Origin: Bactericera cockerelli
Taxonomy: Eukaryota; Arthropoda; Insecta; Hemiptera; Triozidae
NCBI GenBank assembly: GCA_024516035.1
Contig: CM044958.1
Location: 1,977,566 to 2,041,565 of the forward strand
Length of the DNA stretch: 64,000 bases
Direction: 5' to 3'
Below, piece by piece: positions 35,801 to 44,600 of the stretch. Under the pieces are notes generated by a model. The model was not told the origin of the DNA. It did no database searches and saw only the letters and a program-made list of their open reading frames with translations. Within the stretch, counting starts at the first letter, position 1. Every line of letters begins with the position of its first letter. The translations under genes and the position numbers were made by a program.

Positions 35801-38417
35801 GTGTTCGTTTTTCTGTTTAGTAAAGTGAATCTCCTGTTGGAAATTCTATAGGTAGGTATATAGATCTGTTACTAAAAGGTGTCTGCTCCATCTGTAAGGT
35901 ATAAAAAAAAGTTATCATATTTGTGTTAATCACTTTTGTGATATCACAACTACTCAAACTCGCTTTACTGAATCTACGCTGAAAATGGGACTTGAATCAA
36001 CGACCTCCAGGTTACAAGTCCGCTGCCTTATCGATCAAGCTCCTGAGGTTGGTAAGGTATACTTAGCATTAACACCTGCCAGAACTTGCTTTTCCTAATT
36101 TCCAATTTAACTAATGAGTAAATGAGTATGTGAGATATAACCCAGTTTTTGAATTAAAATTAGTTACCTTTAGATTTATTATTAAAGGGACATTTTCTGC
36201 ACCTACCTATTTTTTTATCATTCGAAGGTCTTGTCCGTCTGATGGCTCCGATTCAAAGAAGCATTTGCGTACCCTGTATTCCGCGGCTCAATCAAAAGTT
36301 CGTGGGTTCCGAGTGCTCAGCGCCTTTTTCCAGTTCTAGTCAGCGCTCAGGTGAGTTGAAACAGAGAACTTTGACTTTTCGAGAAATTTTACAACATTAA
36401 ACACGATTTTTGTTCAAGACCTACACTGCTAAATTTTTTGACAATACCAAGGCCTTGTTTCAGAAAGCACTCAAAATTCCCAAATCTCCCTTTAAATAAT
36501 AATAATAATTTTGCCTTATTTAAACTGCCCGATTAAGACTATCAAGTCCCATTATTTCAGCAGTAAGACGTATTATTAAGTGGTAAAAAAATCCCAAATG
36601 GAAGGATAACTTGTCATGTCCCCCGGCTGTGTTTCGAACCCACAGCCTCTGGATTCACAGAGTGCCGCCTTTACCACTGAGCTACCGGGACAGACAGATA
36701 GAACAAAATCGTCAAATTTTGTTCAAATAACCCAATGAGAGTGTTTTATTTACCACATTAGCCAATCATTTGAGATTTGGTGATTATGAGAGTGAGAAAG
36801 TTGTTTGAAACAAGGCCCAGCTTTCGGAAGTAATTTATCTTACACCTCCTGACTGTCCAAAATATTCATCTGTTACAATCGAAATTTCGTACTACTGTAC
36901 TAAAAAAATAAATACGAGTATACTCTGGGATATTCATAATTCAGGATACTAACTAAATTCAGTTCTGTATTGCACAGATTTTGTTTGGGATGTTATTGAG
37001 AATTTATTTGCTACTTCTGAGGTTTATGAATTCCACTCTGAGGCTTAAATCTCTGGAAGGTTTAGAGAGCTTTTCCTAAAGTTTGAATTTGTTTTCCAGG
37101 TAGTGCACTGCTCTGCCAGGGACTCTCCGAAGCTTACCACTCTCATGGAGATGAGTTCATGTCTCTCGCTTGCAGGAACCCAGCGGGGACACATCATAAT
37201 GTTCGTAGTAGTTGTCATAGTAGTATTAATATTAATAATTAATATTAATAATTCACTCTTTAGTGAAAGGCAGTGGCGTAGCTAGACCTACATTTCGGGG
37301 GAGAGTTTTGAGGGGATTTCGGGGGAAAGTTTTGAGGGGATTTCGGGGGGAGGCGGTTTGAAGGGGGGTTCAGAAATCTCGCCTAACGTATATCCCATCT
37401 TTGCTGGGGCTACGCCACTGGTGGAAGGTAACCAACAGGCGAGGTTAATGCTCAAAGCATTTTCTACCACCTAACCCTCAAAGTCTTATTAATACACAAA
37501 CTCAAATTAATGAGGATCAATTCACGCACTGGATAAAATCCGAACCAACAGATCCCTACGCTACTTAGTTCTTGTGGTGGTTGTAATCGAAGAAGTAGTC
37601 CATTGTCCTGTATAAAAATCGGGCGTTGATTCACCATTATTAGGGTAATTTTCAAACTTAAGGAAGACGAACAGGAATGAAGATTCAGAAAATTATGCAT
37701 AGTTGGTATGGAATGTTTCATACATTCCATGTATAGTTCTACATTTCTATGGAAATTCTCTTGTTCCATAGAATTTCCATAGGAATTCAACGCGGCAATG
37801 CAGCTTCTATACCTGGGAAATTACCACATGTCAGTGGTATTGACCAAGTTTATAGCCTACACAACAGTTGTGTTGAGGACCTCAGACCATGCATATGTTT
37901 GTTCATATTGTTGAGAATTCCTACTGACAGAGAAACTGAAAGAGGAAATTTCAGTTACAGAGAAAAAAAGAGTCTAAGAAGAAGTTCAGTCAATTTCGGA
38001 AGGCACTCTCGGTAGTGAGTTTGAAGAAATGTTTTACCTTTGAAATATATTTCGGAAGAAATATATTTGGAAAATTGCCCCGTCGCGCGTCGCGTCGGCA
38101 TTCATTTGATAAACTTCCCTATACCTTCACTCTGTTATAGAATAACCATCTCAAGAGCAAGGGCTTCCATTGTTATAGACCTCACTAAACACAAAATAAT
38201 GTTCATTAAAAAAGCCATCTCATTTTTTCTACAGATATCCGACTGGAATTCCGGTAATGGAATCATATGCCGGGGATATCTTGCTGGCCTTCAGACCCCT
38301 GTTCGGACAGAACAGCTGGTTTATCTTCAGGTCAACCCTTATGTGAAGTGGATCCAGGATAACATGAAGTCAACGGGCATATCTCAGAAGTTCAACCTCG
38401 ATTCCATTGGAAGTTGA
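20696..38417 (+). CDS. Clip-domain serine protease homolog (catalytically inactive), complete seven-exon gene
   Basis: Seven exons (20696-20810, 31838-32476, 32816-33347, 35667-35785, 36228-36350, 37100-37200, 38235-38417) join at GT/AG borders with matching phases into 1812 nt, or 603 residues. Residues 1-25 form a hydrophobic signal peptide. A clip domain follows, with Cys at 49, 56, 62, 76, 91 and 92. Residues about 100-385 are a low-complexity linker, first Asn/Lys-rich, then strongly acidic, then a Lys-Pro-Thr tract. The protease-like domain starts near residue 390. The usual AAHC is SATC (Thr425 for the catalytic His), Asp467 is kept (HHDI), and the Ser549 context is WNSGNG instead of GDSGGP. 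Loss of His predicts no proteolysis. In insects such homologs act as extracellular cofactors or regulators of clip-protease cascades (melanization, Toll, epithelial matrix); which role applies here is unknown. I cannot name a specific ortholog. The donor of exon 6 is weak, so that junction is the least certain. Confidence 0.88.
20985..21090 (-). repeat. tRNA-derived SINE fragment
   Basis: TCGAACCCAGGTCACAG is a reversed B box, and TACATAGTACAGAGTA is the family's body as at 26130 and 55205. Confidence 0.6.
21268..21491 (+). mobile_element. Short non-autonomous Helitron-like element
   Basis: It starts TCTTAATATATAAATG after an A. It ends with hairpin GCCCGC-AAA-GCGGGC (21464-21478), nine bases, then CTAG followed by T. 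TC...CTAG ends, a subterminal 3' hairpin, insertion between A and T, and no target duplication fit Helitrons. Confidence 0.8.
21631..21750 (+). repeat. 5S-derived SINE, 3' truncated
   Basis: The head AGCCAGCGTCGATGGCGCG and CAAGCAACGTCCAGCGAGG is present, but the core breaks off after CCCAGGCTAGG. Confidence 0.75.
21760..23060. other. No gene recognised
   Basis: This part of the homolog gene's first intron has no coding sequence or repeat that I can name. Confidence 0.45.
23085..23218 (+). repeat. 21-bp AT-rich tandem repeat
   Basis: Units like TTAGATGTAAATATTAAAATA recur about six times with a few variants. Confidence 0.8.
23758..23826. repeat. Repeated perfect palindromes
   Basis: TGTACCACCGGTGGTACA at 23758-23775 is its own reverse complement. 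ACCACCGGTGGTACACCCGG recurs 44 bases later from 23805. Confidence 0.85.
23850..24480 (+). repeat. Diverged tandem repeat
   Basis: The pattern of a GATCC-AAAATAGAATC-like word, a CTGGT-like word and GAGTTTATTTTTAGCAA recurs about every 150-230 bases (near 23865, 24070, 24265, 24450), with another piece near 25555. Copies are strongly decayed. Confidence 0.5.
24618..24857 (-). repeat. tRNA-headed SINE sharing the 5S-SINE core
   Basis: Reversed, it has a tRNA-like head (CGGGGATCGAACTCAGG as B box), then the core words of the 5S family (TGACCTCACCC reversed, ACGGGGGTTTCATCCTCCAT). Confidence 0.75.
25337..25465 (+). repeat. Thr-tRNA-like SINE copy
   Basis: TAGTAGCTTGATCGGTAAGC and GACCTGTAACC give the head, and GATTTCGTAAAG the body; it ends with ATGATTAACACAATTAT. 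Confidence 0.65.
25793..25910 (+). repeat. tRNA-derived SINE (GACATGACAAG family)
   Basis: TGGTAGCTCAGTGATAAAGG, GTCGCGGATTCGAAACCCAG and GACATGACAAGTTATTCTCC are all present. Confidence 0.75.
26130..26275 (-). repeat. tRNA-derived SINE
   Basis: The reverse strand carries GGTTCGATTCCC as the B box and a GTGGAGTAGCGCACTAGG A-box side, with the family's body word TACTTGGATG. Confidence 0.7.
26541..26765 (+). repeat. 5S-derived SINE, short subfamily
   Basis: Head, full core (TGGGTGAGGTTAATGTGGG, ACACCCCCGTCGTGATATG) and an A-rich tail are all present. Confidence 0.85.
27025..27186 (-). repeat. Thr-tRNA-like SINE copy
   Basis: Reversed, it reads ACCTCAGTAGCTTCATTGAT, ACTTGTAATC, GGTTCGAGTC, then the AGTTTGAGTAGTTGTGATAT body. 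Confidence 0.8.
27388..27605 (+). repeat. tRNA-derived SINE (CAAGTGGTTAACGCGC family), near full length
   Basis: CACTGGTAGTCAAGTGGTTA and GTTGGTTCGAATCCCACCC form the head. The tail has AGAAAATGCTGTGAGAATTA and CCTCGCCTGG, ending in (ATT)n. Confidence 0.82.
27605..27722 (-). repeat. Thr-tRNA-like SINE copy
   Basis: Reversed head GACCACAGTAGCTTGATTGA with ACCTGGAGGTCGTTGG; the anticodon side carries a deletion. Confidence 0.7.
27764..27985 (+). repeat. 5S-derived SINE, short subfamily
   Basis: AAGCCAGCGTCGATGGCGCG opens the head; core and A-rich tail follow. Confidence 0.85.
28036..28090 (-). mobile_element. Helitron-like 3' end
   Basis: On the reverse strand a CCCGT...ACGGG hairpin precedes CTAG, the arrangement seen in the element at 21268. 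Confidence 0.55.
28345..29270 (+). mobile_element. Transposon with GGGC termini and internal 45-bp minisatellite, copy 1
   Basis: The 926-bp element is bounded by the exact 8-base duplication CAGAAAAT (28337-28344 and 29271-29278). Its terminal inverted repeats share GGGC, five differing bases, then CGAACTCCACC; the motif CGAACTCCACC recurs inside both ends. No transposase is present. The superfamily is not recognised; the 8-bp target duplication is compatible with hAT, P or Merlin. Confidence 0.88.
28546..29060 (+). repeat. 45-bp minisatellite inside transposon copy 1
   Basis: About eleven units of AGGCATGGCCTTCTATGTAT followed by TTTACCTAACCCTACTATAT and TCTTG. As 45 is a multiple of three, a 174-residue repeated open frame results; it is not a gene. 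Confidence 0.93.
29815..30082 (-). repeat. tRNA-headed SINE sharing the 5S-SINE core
   Basis: It is the same family as at 24618 and 53050, with the reversed head ATCGGGGATCAAACTCGGGA and core TTAACCTCACCCAGCCTGTG. Confidence 0.78.
30885..31050 (+). repeat. Gly-tRNA-like SINE, 3' part
   Basis: ACCCAGCACCTAAATGGGAA, TACGGGATGGGCAAGCTAC and GGCTGTGAAACACTCATTC are the family body and tail; the tRNA-like head is missing. Confidence 0.75.
31540..31655 (+). repeat. Thr-tRNA-like SINE fragment
   Basis: GACCGACCTCAGACTTGTAA is a head with an internal deletion, followed by GTTGTTCGAGTTCC and TTTGAGTAGTTGTAACATTA. Confidence 0.65.
31838..32476 (+). CDS. Exon 2 of clip-domain protease homolog (clip domain and acidic linker)
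   Basis: The acceptor TTCTCAG precedes the exon and GTAAGT follows it; both ends are phase 1. It encodes the whole six-cysteine clip domain (ending FSCCKY), then an Asn/Asp/Lys-rich segment and a Glu/Asp run (EEQDDEEEEDESED). The acidic tract is unusually long for a clip-to-protease linker. Confidence 0.9.
32816..33347 (+). CDS. Exon 3 of clip-domain protease homolog (linker and start of protease-like domain)
   Basis: A pyrimidine tract and CCAG precede the exon, and GTTGGT follows it in phase 2. It continues the acidic linker, then has Lys-Pro-Thr repeats, then enters the protease fold. CSGTMLDQIWMLTSATC aligns with the usual CGGSLI...VLTAAHC segment, with Thr in place of the catalytic His. 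Confidence 0.88.
33558..35217. mobile_element. Large palindromic foldback element with CAGGGTGTCCC ends
   Basis: Arms of about 700 bases (33558-34258 and 34512-35217) are near-perfect inverted copies around a 250-base loop. Both ends read TATACAGGGTGTCCCACCAA. Each arm contains further ACAGGGTG words about every 60-170 bases. A 70-residue open frame is present in both arms only because they are inverted copies. It lies in intron 3 of the homolog gene. Confidence 0.92.
35310..35540 (+). repeat. Dispersed repeat with 15-bp internal tandem units
   Basis: The CGTTACATAATTT word repeats five times around 35445-35505. The surrounding sequence, from GCTTGCATACGAGTCTGCAA to CAAAGACATGAAAATGTCAA, matches the reverse strand of 55985-56265. 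Confidence 0.75.
35667..35785 (+). CDS. Exon 4 of clip-domain protease homolog (catalytic-Asp segment)
   Basis: TTTCCAG precedes and GTGAGT follows. The phase joins exon 3 to give LERLVQVGLRNVTLESHK, then VVAYEGF and HHDI. This corresponds to the V.LG...VV.HP.F...NDIAL region of S1 proteases, with Asp467 retained. Confidence 0.87.
35905..36053 (-). repeat. Thr-tRNA-like SINE copy
   Basis: Full reversed head and body (AACGACCTCCAGGTTACAAG, GATATCACAACTACTCAAAC) lie in intron 4 of the homolog gene. Confidence 0.8.
36228..36350 (+). CDS. Exon 5 of clip-domain protease homolog
   Basis: The acceptor is CGAAG and the donor GTGAGT, phase 1 at both ends. It encodes GLVRLMAPIQ, then CVPCIPRLNQKFVGSEC, matching the IALVRL...ICLP...F.G..C segment of S1 proteases. 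The usual GWG motif after the last Cys is missing, so this part has diverged or shortened. Confidence 0.8.
36500..36697 (-). repeat. tRNA-derived SINE (GACATGACAAG family), full length
   Basis: Reversed it reads GTCCCGGTAGCTCAGTGGTA, AGGCTGTGGGTTCGAA, GACATGACAAGTTATCC. It lies in intron 5 of the homolog gene. Confidence 0.82.
37100..37200 (+). CDS. Exon 6 of clip-domain protease homolog
   Basis: A good acceptor (GTTTTCCAG) precedes the exon. The reading GSALLCQGLSEAYHSHGDEF, then MSLAC, fits the segment before the active-site Ser loop. The donor AAT|GTTCGT is weak and was chosen because it gives phase 0 to match exon 7. Confidence 0.65.
37250..37585 (-). repeat. tRNA-derived SINE (CAAGTGGTTAACGCGC family) split by a MITE
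   Basis: The tail CACTCTTTAGTG..GGAAGG is interrupted at 37271-37420; the body CAGGCGAGGTTAATGCTCAA and a reversed head CGAACCAACAGATCCCTACG follow. Confidence 0.78.
37271..37420. mobile_element. hAT-like MITE, 150 bp
   Basis: Perfect 12-base terminal inverted repeats CAGTGGCGTAGC/GCTACGCCACTG flank a G-rich inside. The 8-base flanks GTGAAAGG and GTGGAAGG differ at one base. Ends CAG...CTG with an 8-bp duplication fit hAT. Confidence 0.85.
38235..38417 (+). CDS. Exon 7 (last) of clip-domain protease homolog
   Basis: TTTTTTCTACAG precedes the exon. It encodes WNSGNGIICRGYLAG, then VYLQVNPYVKWIQDNM, and ends at TGA 38415-38417. This matches GDSGGPLVC...L.GI...GVY..V..Y..WI of S1 proteases, with Ser kept but its neighbours changed. 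Confidence 0.87.
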   Translation: MSDWNSGNGIICRGYLAGLQTPVRTEQLVYLQVNPYVKWIQDNMKSTGISQKFNLDSIGS

Positions 38418-38593
38418 GAGGTCACTAAGGGCAGAATTAATAGACGTTTTTGTAAAACCTCTGTGGCGCTATGTCACGGATTGCGTACTGTGTAAGATAG
38501 GAAAAACCGACGCTTAGCAATGACTTGTGATATAGAATTTGTCTAATAATTTGGCCCTTATTTTTTTTCTCTAGAAAAACAAGTCCATTGCCA

Positions 38594-38599
38594 AATAAA
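38594..38599 (+). promoter_or_regulatory. Poly(A) signal of the protease homolog gene
   Basis: An AATAAA hexamer lies 177 bases after the stop codon. It is the first canonical signal downstream of the gene. Confidence 0.5.
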
Positions 38600-38689
38600 T
38601 TCCTACGTTAATTGGAATCTAAGGTGACATGACTTGGATTTATCCTATATGCTCTAACTAGGTTCTATTTGTATTTGAGAAGTCAATTA

Positions 38690-39730
38690 TCAAAACAACT
38701 GTCCTGGACTAACTCAATTCAGGACATAAAGTCAATGGACATGAAAGGATCCTAGACATTGGATCTGGGCGTCCATATAATCCTCTCACTATTGTGATAA
38801 AGGTATCTGTGCCTATCTCACGGACACGGAATCGTTTTTATAATTTTACTGTGGCAAAACAGTTCTATCTCTTGATGAACCCCTAAGTTAAAAAGTGAAT
38901 CTCAGTTAACATGAAGGCAATGAACACATTCTATCATTTCCAATTTAGTTCCACTCGCAATCGAGAGATCATTTCATTTTTACACAATTGGTCTAACTGT
39001 GAATAATATACAGAGTGAATGAGAAGTCCCGGAAGGGATTTTTACTTTTTAACGGCTCAAGATAGAGAATTCAATTTTTATATGAAGTTCTAACGCAAAA
39101 TTGTCCATTTTTTAACACTTTTTTTTTCTCAAAGAAAAGTTCATGATTCAGCAGGATTGATCAAACATCCATTTGAATAAAGCATCGAGTGAGGAGTCAA
39201 TAATGTGTAGAATTTAAAGTAAATTTCGAATATCAAATAAAAAATAGGGGATTCCATTTAAAAATGATGCCTGTTTCACTACTTTTGGGACACCCTGTAG
39301 AAATTTCAATTCCGCCAAAAAATGGCCAATTTTGCGTTAAAACTTCAACAAAAATTCAAGTCTCTATCTTGAGCCGTTAAAAATATAAAAATCCTGTCCG
39401 GGACTTTTCGTACACTCTGTAGAGTTCACTGGTATATCTCAAAAGTTGTTCCAATATTAGAAAATAATAGGTTGATTTCTGTGGACAGAAAAGTCTAGCT
39501 CTGGATAAACTTTTGCATTGGATCCAAGGTGATATAAAGTCCACTGGTACGACGTTTTCTGATTGGGAGTTGATAGGTCAATTTTTGGGTGGGCGTAACA
39601 GGTCTATTGTTCTCTAGATTAACTTCTTTGTGAAGTGAGTTGTGGTTCCAAGATCACATGAAGTCAAAATGAGCATATCTCGGAAGTTCGCACAGCGTTC
39701 TGGTGGAAGTAGAGGAATCGCTCTGTACAA
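38690..39730 (+). pseudogene. Decayed copies of the homolog's last coding segment
   Basis: At least three segments resemble the end of exon 7. Around 39600-39727, TTTGTGAAGTGAG, ATCACATGAAGTCAA and GAGCATATCTCGGAAGTTCG follow the exon's order. Around 39485-39590, GGACAGAAAAG, TTGGATCCAAGGTGATATAA and AGTCCACTGG do. Around 38855-38975, GGCAAAACAG and TTAACATGAAGGCAATGAAC do. None keeps a frame. A foldback element interrupts the series. Confidence 0.6.
39008..39420. mobile_element. Small palindromic foldback element
   Basis: Inverted arms of about 100-120 bases (AACGGCTCAAGATAGAGA and its reverse TCTCTATCTTGAGCCGTT; CGCAAAATTG and its reverse) with TATACAGAGTG and CACTCTGTA ends, like the larger foldback elements. 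Confidence 0.75.
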
Positions 39731-40849
39731 ACAAAAGCATTTTACTTCCGAGAAATTTCTAATATTAGAAATCGGAACCATTTCTTGTAGTTTTGCAACA
39801 TTAGACCAACAGATCAAGCATCAAATTCGAACTACCCTTTCTCTTAATTAACTGTACAATAAGTCCTTAGGATTATTTTTAAGAGTAAAGCATATTGCTT
39901 CATAGCTGGTTCTCTAAGGCTTTTACAAAGTTTTTTTGTATCTTCGAATTGAGTAGATGTTTTACATCATTGTGTATATAAAAATCTGTGAAATATATCT
40001 CAATTTTGATAATATGTACCTACCATGTTTTTAATTCTAAAGGTATTTCCCAAGAGAGACCAGGTAGATTTTCTTATCTCAATACGCATAACCCACATAT
40101 TTGACTCAATTTCTAACTTGTGAGAATAAAATTTTGCACATTTTCATTCGCTTAAAATCTTGAAAGACGATGTAGAAATCATCATCATTCACGGGTTCAC
40201 CGAAAGAAATCTACGAAAGTATGTTGATTTTTGTTACCAGCTTGGGGGGAAGGGGGGGTGGAGGTGATTCCGTGATTGTCTCCAGCCAAATCAAATGGAA
40301 AATTTGGCTCGTTCCGAATTCGCACATATTTCTATGTGCAATCAACTATCGTGAGATCTTGGGCTTTTTTTTATAAGGTATTAAACCATTGGCAAATTGC
40401 AAGATAGCCTGGCTTTTTAGGGTTGGCTAGTCCGTTCTCTGTTTATAATCCTCTAGCCAGACCTCACAAAAATATATAGCTACTATCGCTTTTCTATTGT
40501 TCTTTATCATACAAATAAATACAAACTTACAAGTAATAAATAATTGAAAATAAATATTATTTACATTATATTTATATTTCGGAAAAGTATAATTTGCAAA
40601 TACTCACTACCGATAGCTACTTAACACTATTGTTTCCTATACATATATCTCTCTTTGGCACCTTTGCCTTACCTATACAATAACATTAAGAATTTAACAA
40701 CACACATTTGGACAACTGGACTTGGACGCAGATAAGGACTATAAACTTGAATACAAATAGCTCTTGGTGGGCCTCTTTAAATTTACTAAATTTAATGGCT
40801 GTTTTAAAACGGAGTTTTTCTACACAAAAGCCTGTTAATGTTCATAGAG

Positions 40850-41305
40850 AGCAAATAAGCTCGAAACAGCTGTCCAGGTATGTTCTGATATTTATGTACA
40901 TCTAATACAACTTCTCACTTTTCTTTTTATACTGATTATACTGATTCATATTATGCTCTACTCTGTTTAGTAATCTAGAATTTGTGCGTTCATAACACAC
41001 GGTTATCCTGCGGACATGACAAGTTACGAGTATGTGTAGGTATGTAGGATTTAGAACACAATATAATAAATTATGAGTATATAATACGTCTTGGTTTACT
41101 ACTAAAATTAAGGGACTCATTAGTCCTAATAATTGGGCAGTATAAATATTATTATTACTCCAAATGCATGAAAATTTCTCCGCCCAAGATCCCCTTGATT
41201 CTGTTTGTACAAAATCAGTATAATCAGAAAAGTGAGAAGTTGTATTAGATATACATGATTATCAGAACATACCTGGACAGCTGTTTTGAGCTTATTTGCT
41301 CTCAT
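40850..41305. repeat. Inverted repeat with about 95-base arms
   Basis: AGCTGTCCAGGTATGTTCTG at 40869 and its reverse complement near 41263, together with AAGTGAGAAGTTGTATTAGA and its reverse, bound a segment holding a SINE fragment. Confidence 0.75.
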
Positions 41306-41473
41306 CAGCAGGTAATAGGTCAGAATATCCATGCCATCAACTATTTTCTCTATTTTAATCAATATAAACAGAAAAGATGCAAAAAAGCAATGTTTATAAT
41401 AGCATGGTCTACACTGTGCGCATGGAAAATTCTCTGCAAAAGCCGCCGATGGTCGAGTTTGAATAAGGTTCGT

Positions 41474-41629
41474 TCACACCATGTTCTGCTCGATCCAGTC
41501 CAGGTACTTGGTAACCCGCGTATACACTCCCGGATAGCCGGGCTCCCCACACTTGTTCCCGAATGACACAATTCCCACCTGCATCCAGTAGCCGTCCTTC
41601 TTCATCATGAGGGGTCCTCCGGAGTCCCC
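41474..41629 (-). CDS. Protease gene last exon with catalytic Ser
   Basis: CGCTCCAG opens it in phase 0. It encodes [15 protein letters not shown], then [19 protein letters not shown], then WIEQNMV and a TGA stop at 41474-41476. The Ser loop and the C-terminal helix of the S1 fold are intact. Confidence 0.93.
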   Translation of the reverse strand, partial: GDSGGPLMMKKDGYWMQVGIVSFGNKCGEPGYPGVYTRVTKYLDWIEQNMV

Positions 41630-44600
41630 CTGGAGCGAAAGGGATGACAAGATTAACATCATTAAAAAAAAAAAATCAAACGAAAAAAAAAAAAAAAATT
41701 AAACATGATAATATAATTATGATTGTGGTACCTATATTATTATTATTTTTTTATATATAATATTCATGTTAATCACTTAATCAGTATCATAAAACGCGAC
41801 CCTATGGTATGATGATGTTCATCACTTTCGTGATATCACAACTACTCAAACTAACTTTACTAAATCTATACGGTGGAACCGAGGCTTGAACCACCGACGT
41901 CCAGGTTACAAGTCCGCTGCCTTATCAATCAAGCTATTGTGTAAAGAATTTTCTTATTCATATTCCCGTTTATGTATTTTACATAATTTATCATCAGTTA
42001 ACAACAAGAAAGGTACTTCAAAAGATTACCCATTTTCAAATAATACTTATTTAATATCTTGTGCTATTATTTAATATCAACCGACCTCAGTAACTTGATC
42101 GATAAGGCGGTGGACTTGTAACCTAGAGGTCGGTGGTTCAAGTTCCGGATTCGGCGTGGATTTAGTCAAACGAGTTTGAATAGTTGTGACATCACGAAAA
42201 AGTTTAACACAAATATGATAACTTTTATTAAATTTACATAAATTATTATCAATCAACAATAAGATAAGGATATTTCATACCCCTCTTCAAGTAATATTTA
42301 ATATCTTACGCTGCAGCAAAAACATCAAATGGTAGATGAGAAAAATTCAAAAATACGATATCTAACAAATTAAATAAAACAAAATCTTGTTTCGGGTCAG
42401 CCGTTTATCTTTTATCATTTATCTTGTCTCTACAAGTTTCTTTTTGGCTTGAAGAGATTCTATTAAAAAAAATATTTATGTGGATAACATCCTTTGACTA
42501 CATGTTTATTCAACGCTCAACATCTACCCCATTTTAGGTCTACACTTCAAAAGAGTCAGTGAAGATGAAAAATAATGATATCTTTAGGAGAAAAAAAAAA
42601 CAACACAGCAGAAACAACAACATTGACTACAACAAAGTACAAACAACAACTAAACACTAACAACAACATGGTACAAACAACAACAAGAATATAGACGGTG
42701 AGAGAAAAAGAACTTTTTCAAAGGTGTTCAAGTGAAATATGTTTTCTAGGCGGAAATTATGTTCCCTGCCGTATTTTATTTTGTACTTCTATTTTCTCCC
42801 AAGGAAGAAATGAGCAGGAAGGAGGAGAGAGAGGGTGAGGGTTAAGAGAAAATGTATGTGGAAAACTCATTTTGTAACAAAAGATATCTACTTGTAGTAT
42901 CAGAGAAGTATTATGTGTCATGTCAATGGTGTTGAGAAGTTCTTTGAAACAATAGAATAATACTATGTTATTATCATCATAGTATTAAGTTTTAAAGTGA
43001 AACCATAGTTTCAATTTTAAGTTGTTTAGGCACCACGACAAAGTTTCAAATGTTTCTCTAACAAAATGTTTAACTTCAAGTGCCGAAAATACAATAAGAA
43101 AGAGTTGGTCCTGTCAAGAGCATTTTTTGGTAAGAATTACTGTAAATCCTAGATTTCTCACCAATTCTCATAGGTAATTATTTTTACTTTCCTTCGGAAA
43201 AGAGTCTTAAATTCAATCTCAAAGCCAAATGTACCTACTACAAACTTACATAAAGACAAAAATTTAAATTTATGTTCAAACTAAGTAATTTTCAAATATG
43301 ATAGCTGTTATTCATCCTTGTCCTTCACTTAATAATAATAATAAAAAGAAAAATGCCCGCAGAACGGGTGTATATTGACGAGCCGGCTACCGATCACTTG
43401 CGACAATTTATCTTAAAAAATCCGACATTTGCGACAACAGAAAAGGTATTCACTGTAACGTTTGCGACAATATCAGACAGACAAAGGAACAGGTTAACTC
43501 CTTTGTTCATTTCGTCATTTCCAAATAAATACCGGGTCGACTAAAATATTGATGGCCTTTCCAAATAAAATGTTGATGGTTTGATAAAAAAAAGTGTACC
43601 TAATAAATGTTGTGTTTCGTTAGCCGGCTAGGATAGCTTTGGTGGGGCGATTACGAACTCCACCTAATTGACCTTTGCATACTCGAACTCCACCTAAATG
43701 AACATTTTCGCATGTCGCACTCCACCGATTTCAAAAAAGGTTGCAATACGAACTCCAGCGATTTGTATTTTTCTACACCCCGTATAAGGTTTTTTTTACT
43801 TTAGTTCATTCATTCTCATGCATAGATTGGAGCTTATATACTTTAATAAATACTAAGAAGGCCATGCCTCAAGAATATAGTAGGGTTAGGTAAAATACAT
43901 AGAAGGCCATGCCTCAAGAACATAGTAGGGTTAGGGATAATACATAGAAGGCCATGCCTCAAGAATATAGTAGGGTTAGGTAAAATACATAGAAGGCCAT
44001 GCCTCAAGAACAAAGTAGGGTTAGGGATAATACATAGAAGGCCATGCCTCAAGAATATAGTAGGGTTAGGTAAAATACATAGAAGGCCATGCCTCAAGAA
44101 TATAGTAGGGTTAGGTAAAATACATAGAAGGCCATGCCTCAAGAATATAGTAGGGTTAGGTAAAATACATAGAAGGCCATGCCTCAAGAATATAGTAGGG
44201 TTAGGTAAAATACATAGAAGGCCATGCCTCAAGAATATAGTATAGTGCTGACATTACTGTTAGAATTAAATATAATATATACTGTGTGTCTCCGAATCAT
44301 AAAATCCATGTTTTCTTTTTTTTACCTAATTCAAAATCGGTGGAGTAGGTATAATAAAAAAAGGGGAAGTTCGTATGAGACACTTTGAGGGAGTCCCTTT
44401 TTCGGTGGAGTTCGATGCTGCCCCTTGGGTGAGGGGCTTAGGTTAGGTTGAAATTAGCGCAGGGTTAGGCCTGCGCCAGTGGCGGCTCCTGACTTCAAGA
44501 CTAGGTGAAGACAAATTATACCCAGAAGTATTGAAAAAATAAAATTATTAATTTATCAGATCTTAGTTCTTATGGTCTCATAAACACAGCCCATTGTATG

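Noticed and set aside
36351..37099. An extra exon between exons 5 and 6 to supply the missing GWG segment of the homolog
   Set aside because: The interval holds a SINE and AT-rich sequence; I found no segment with acceptor, donor and protease-like coding in the right phase.
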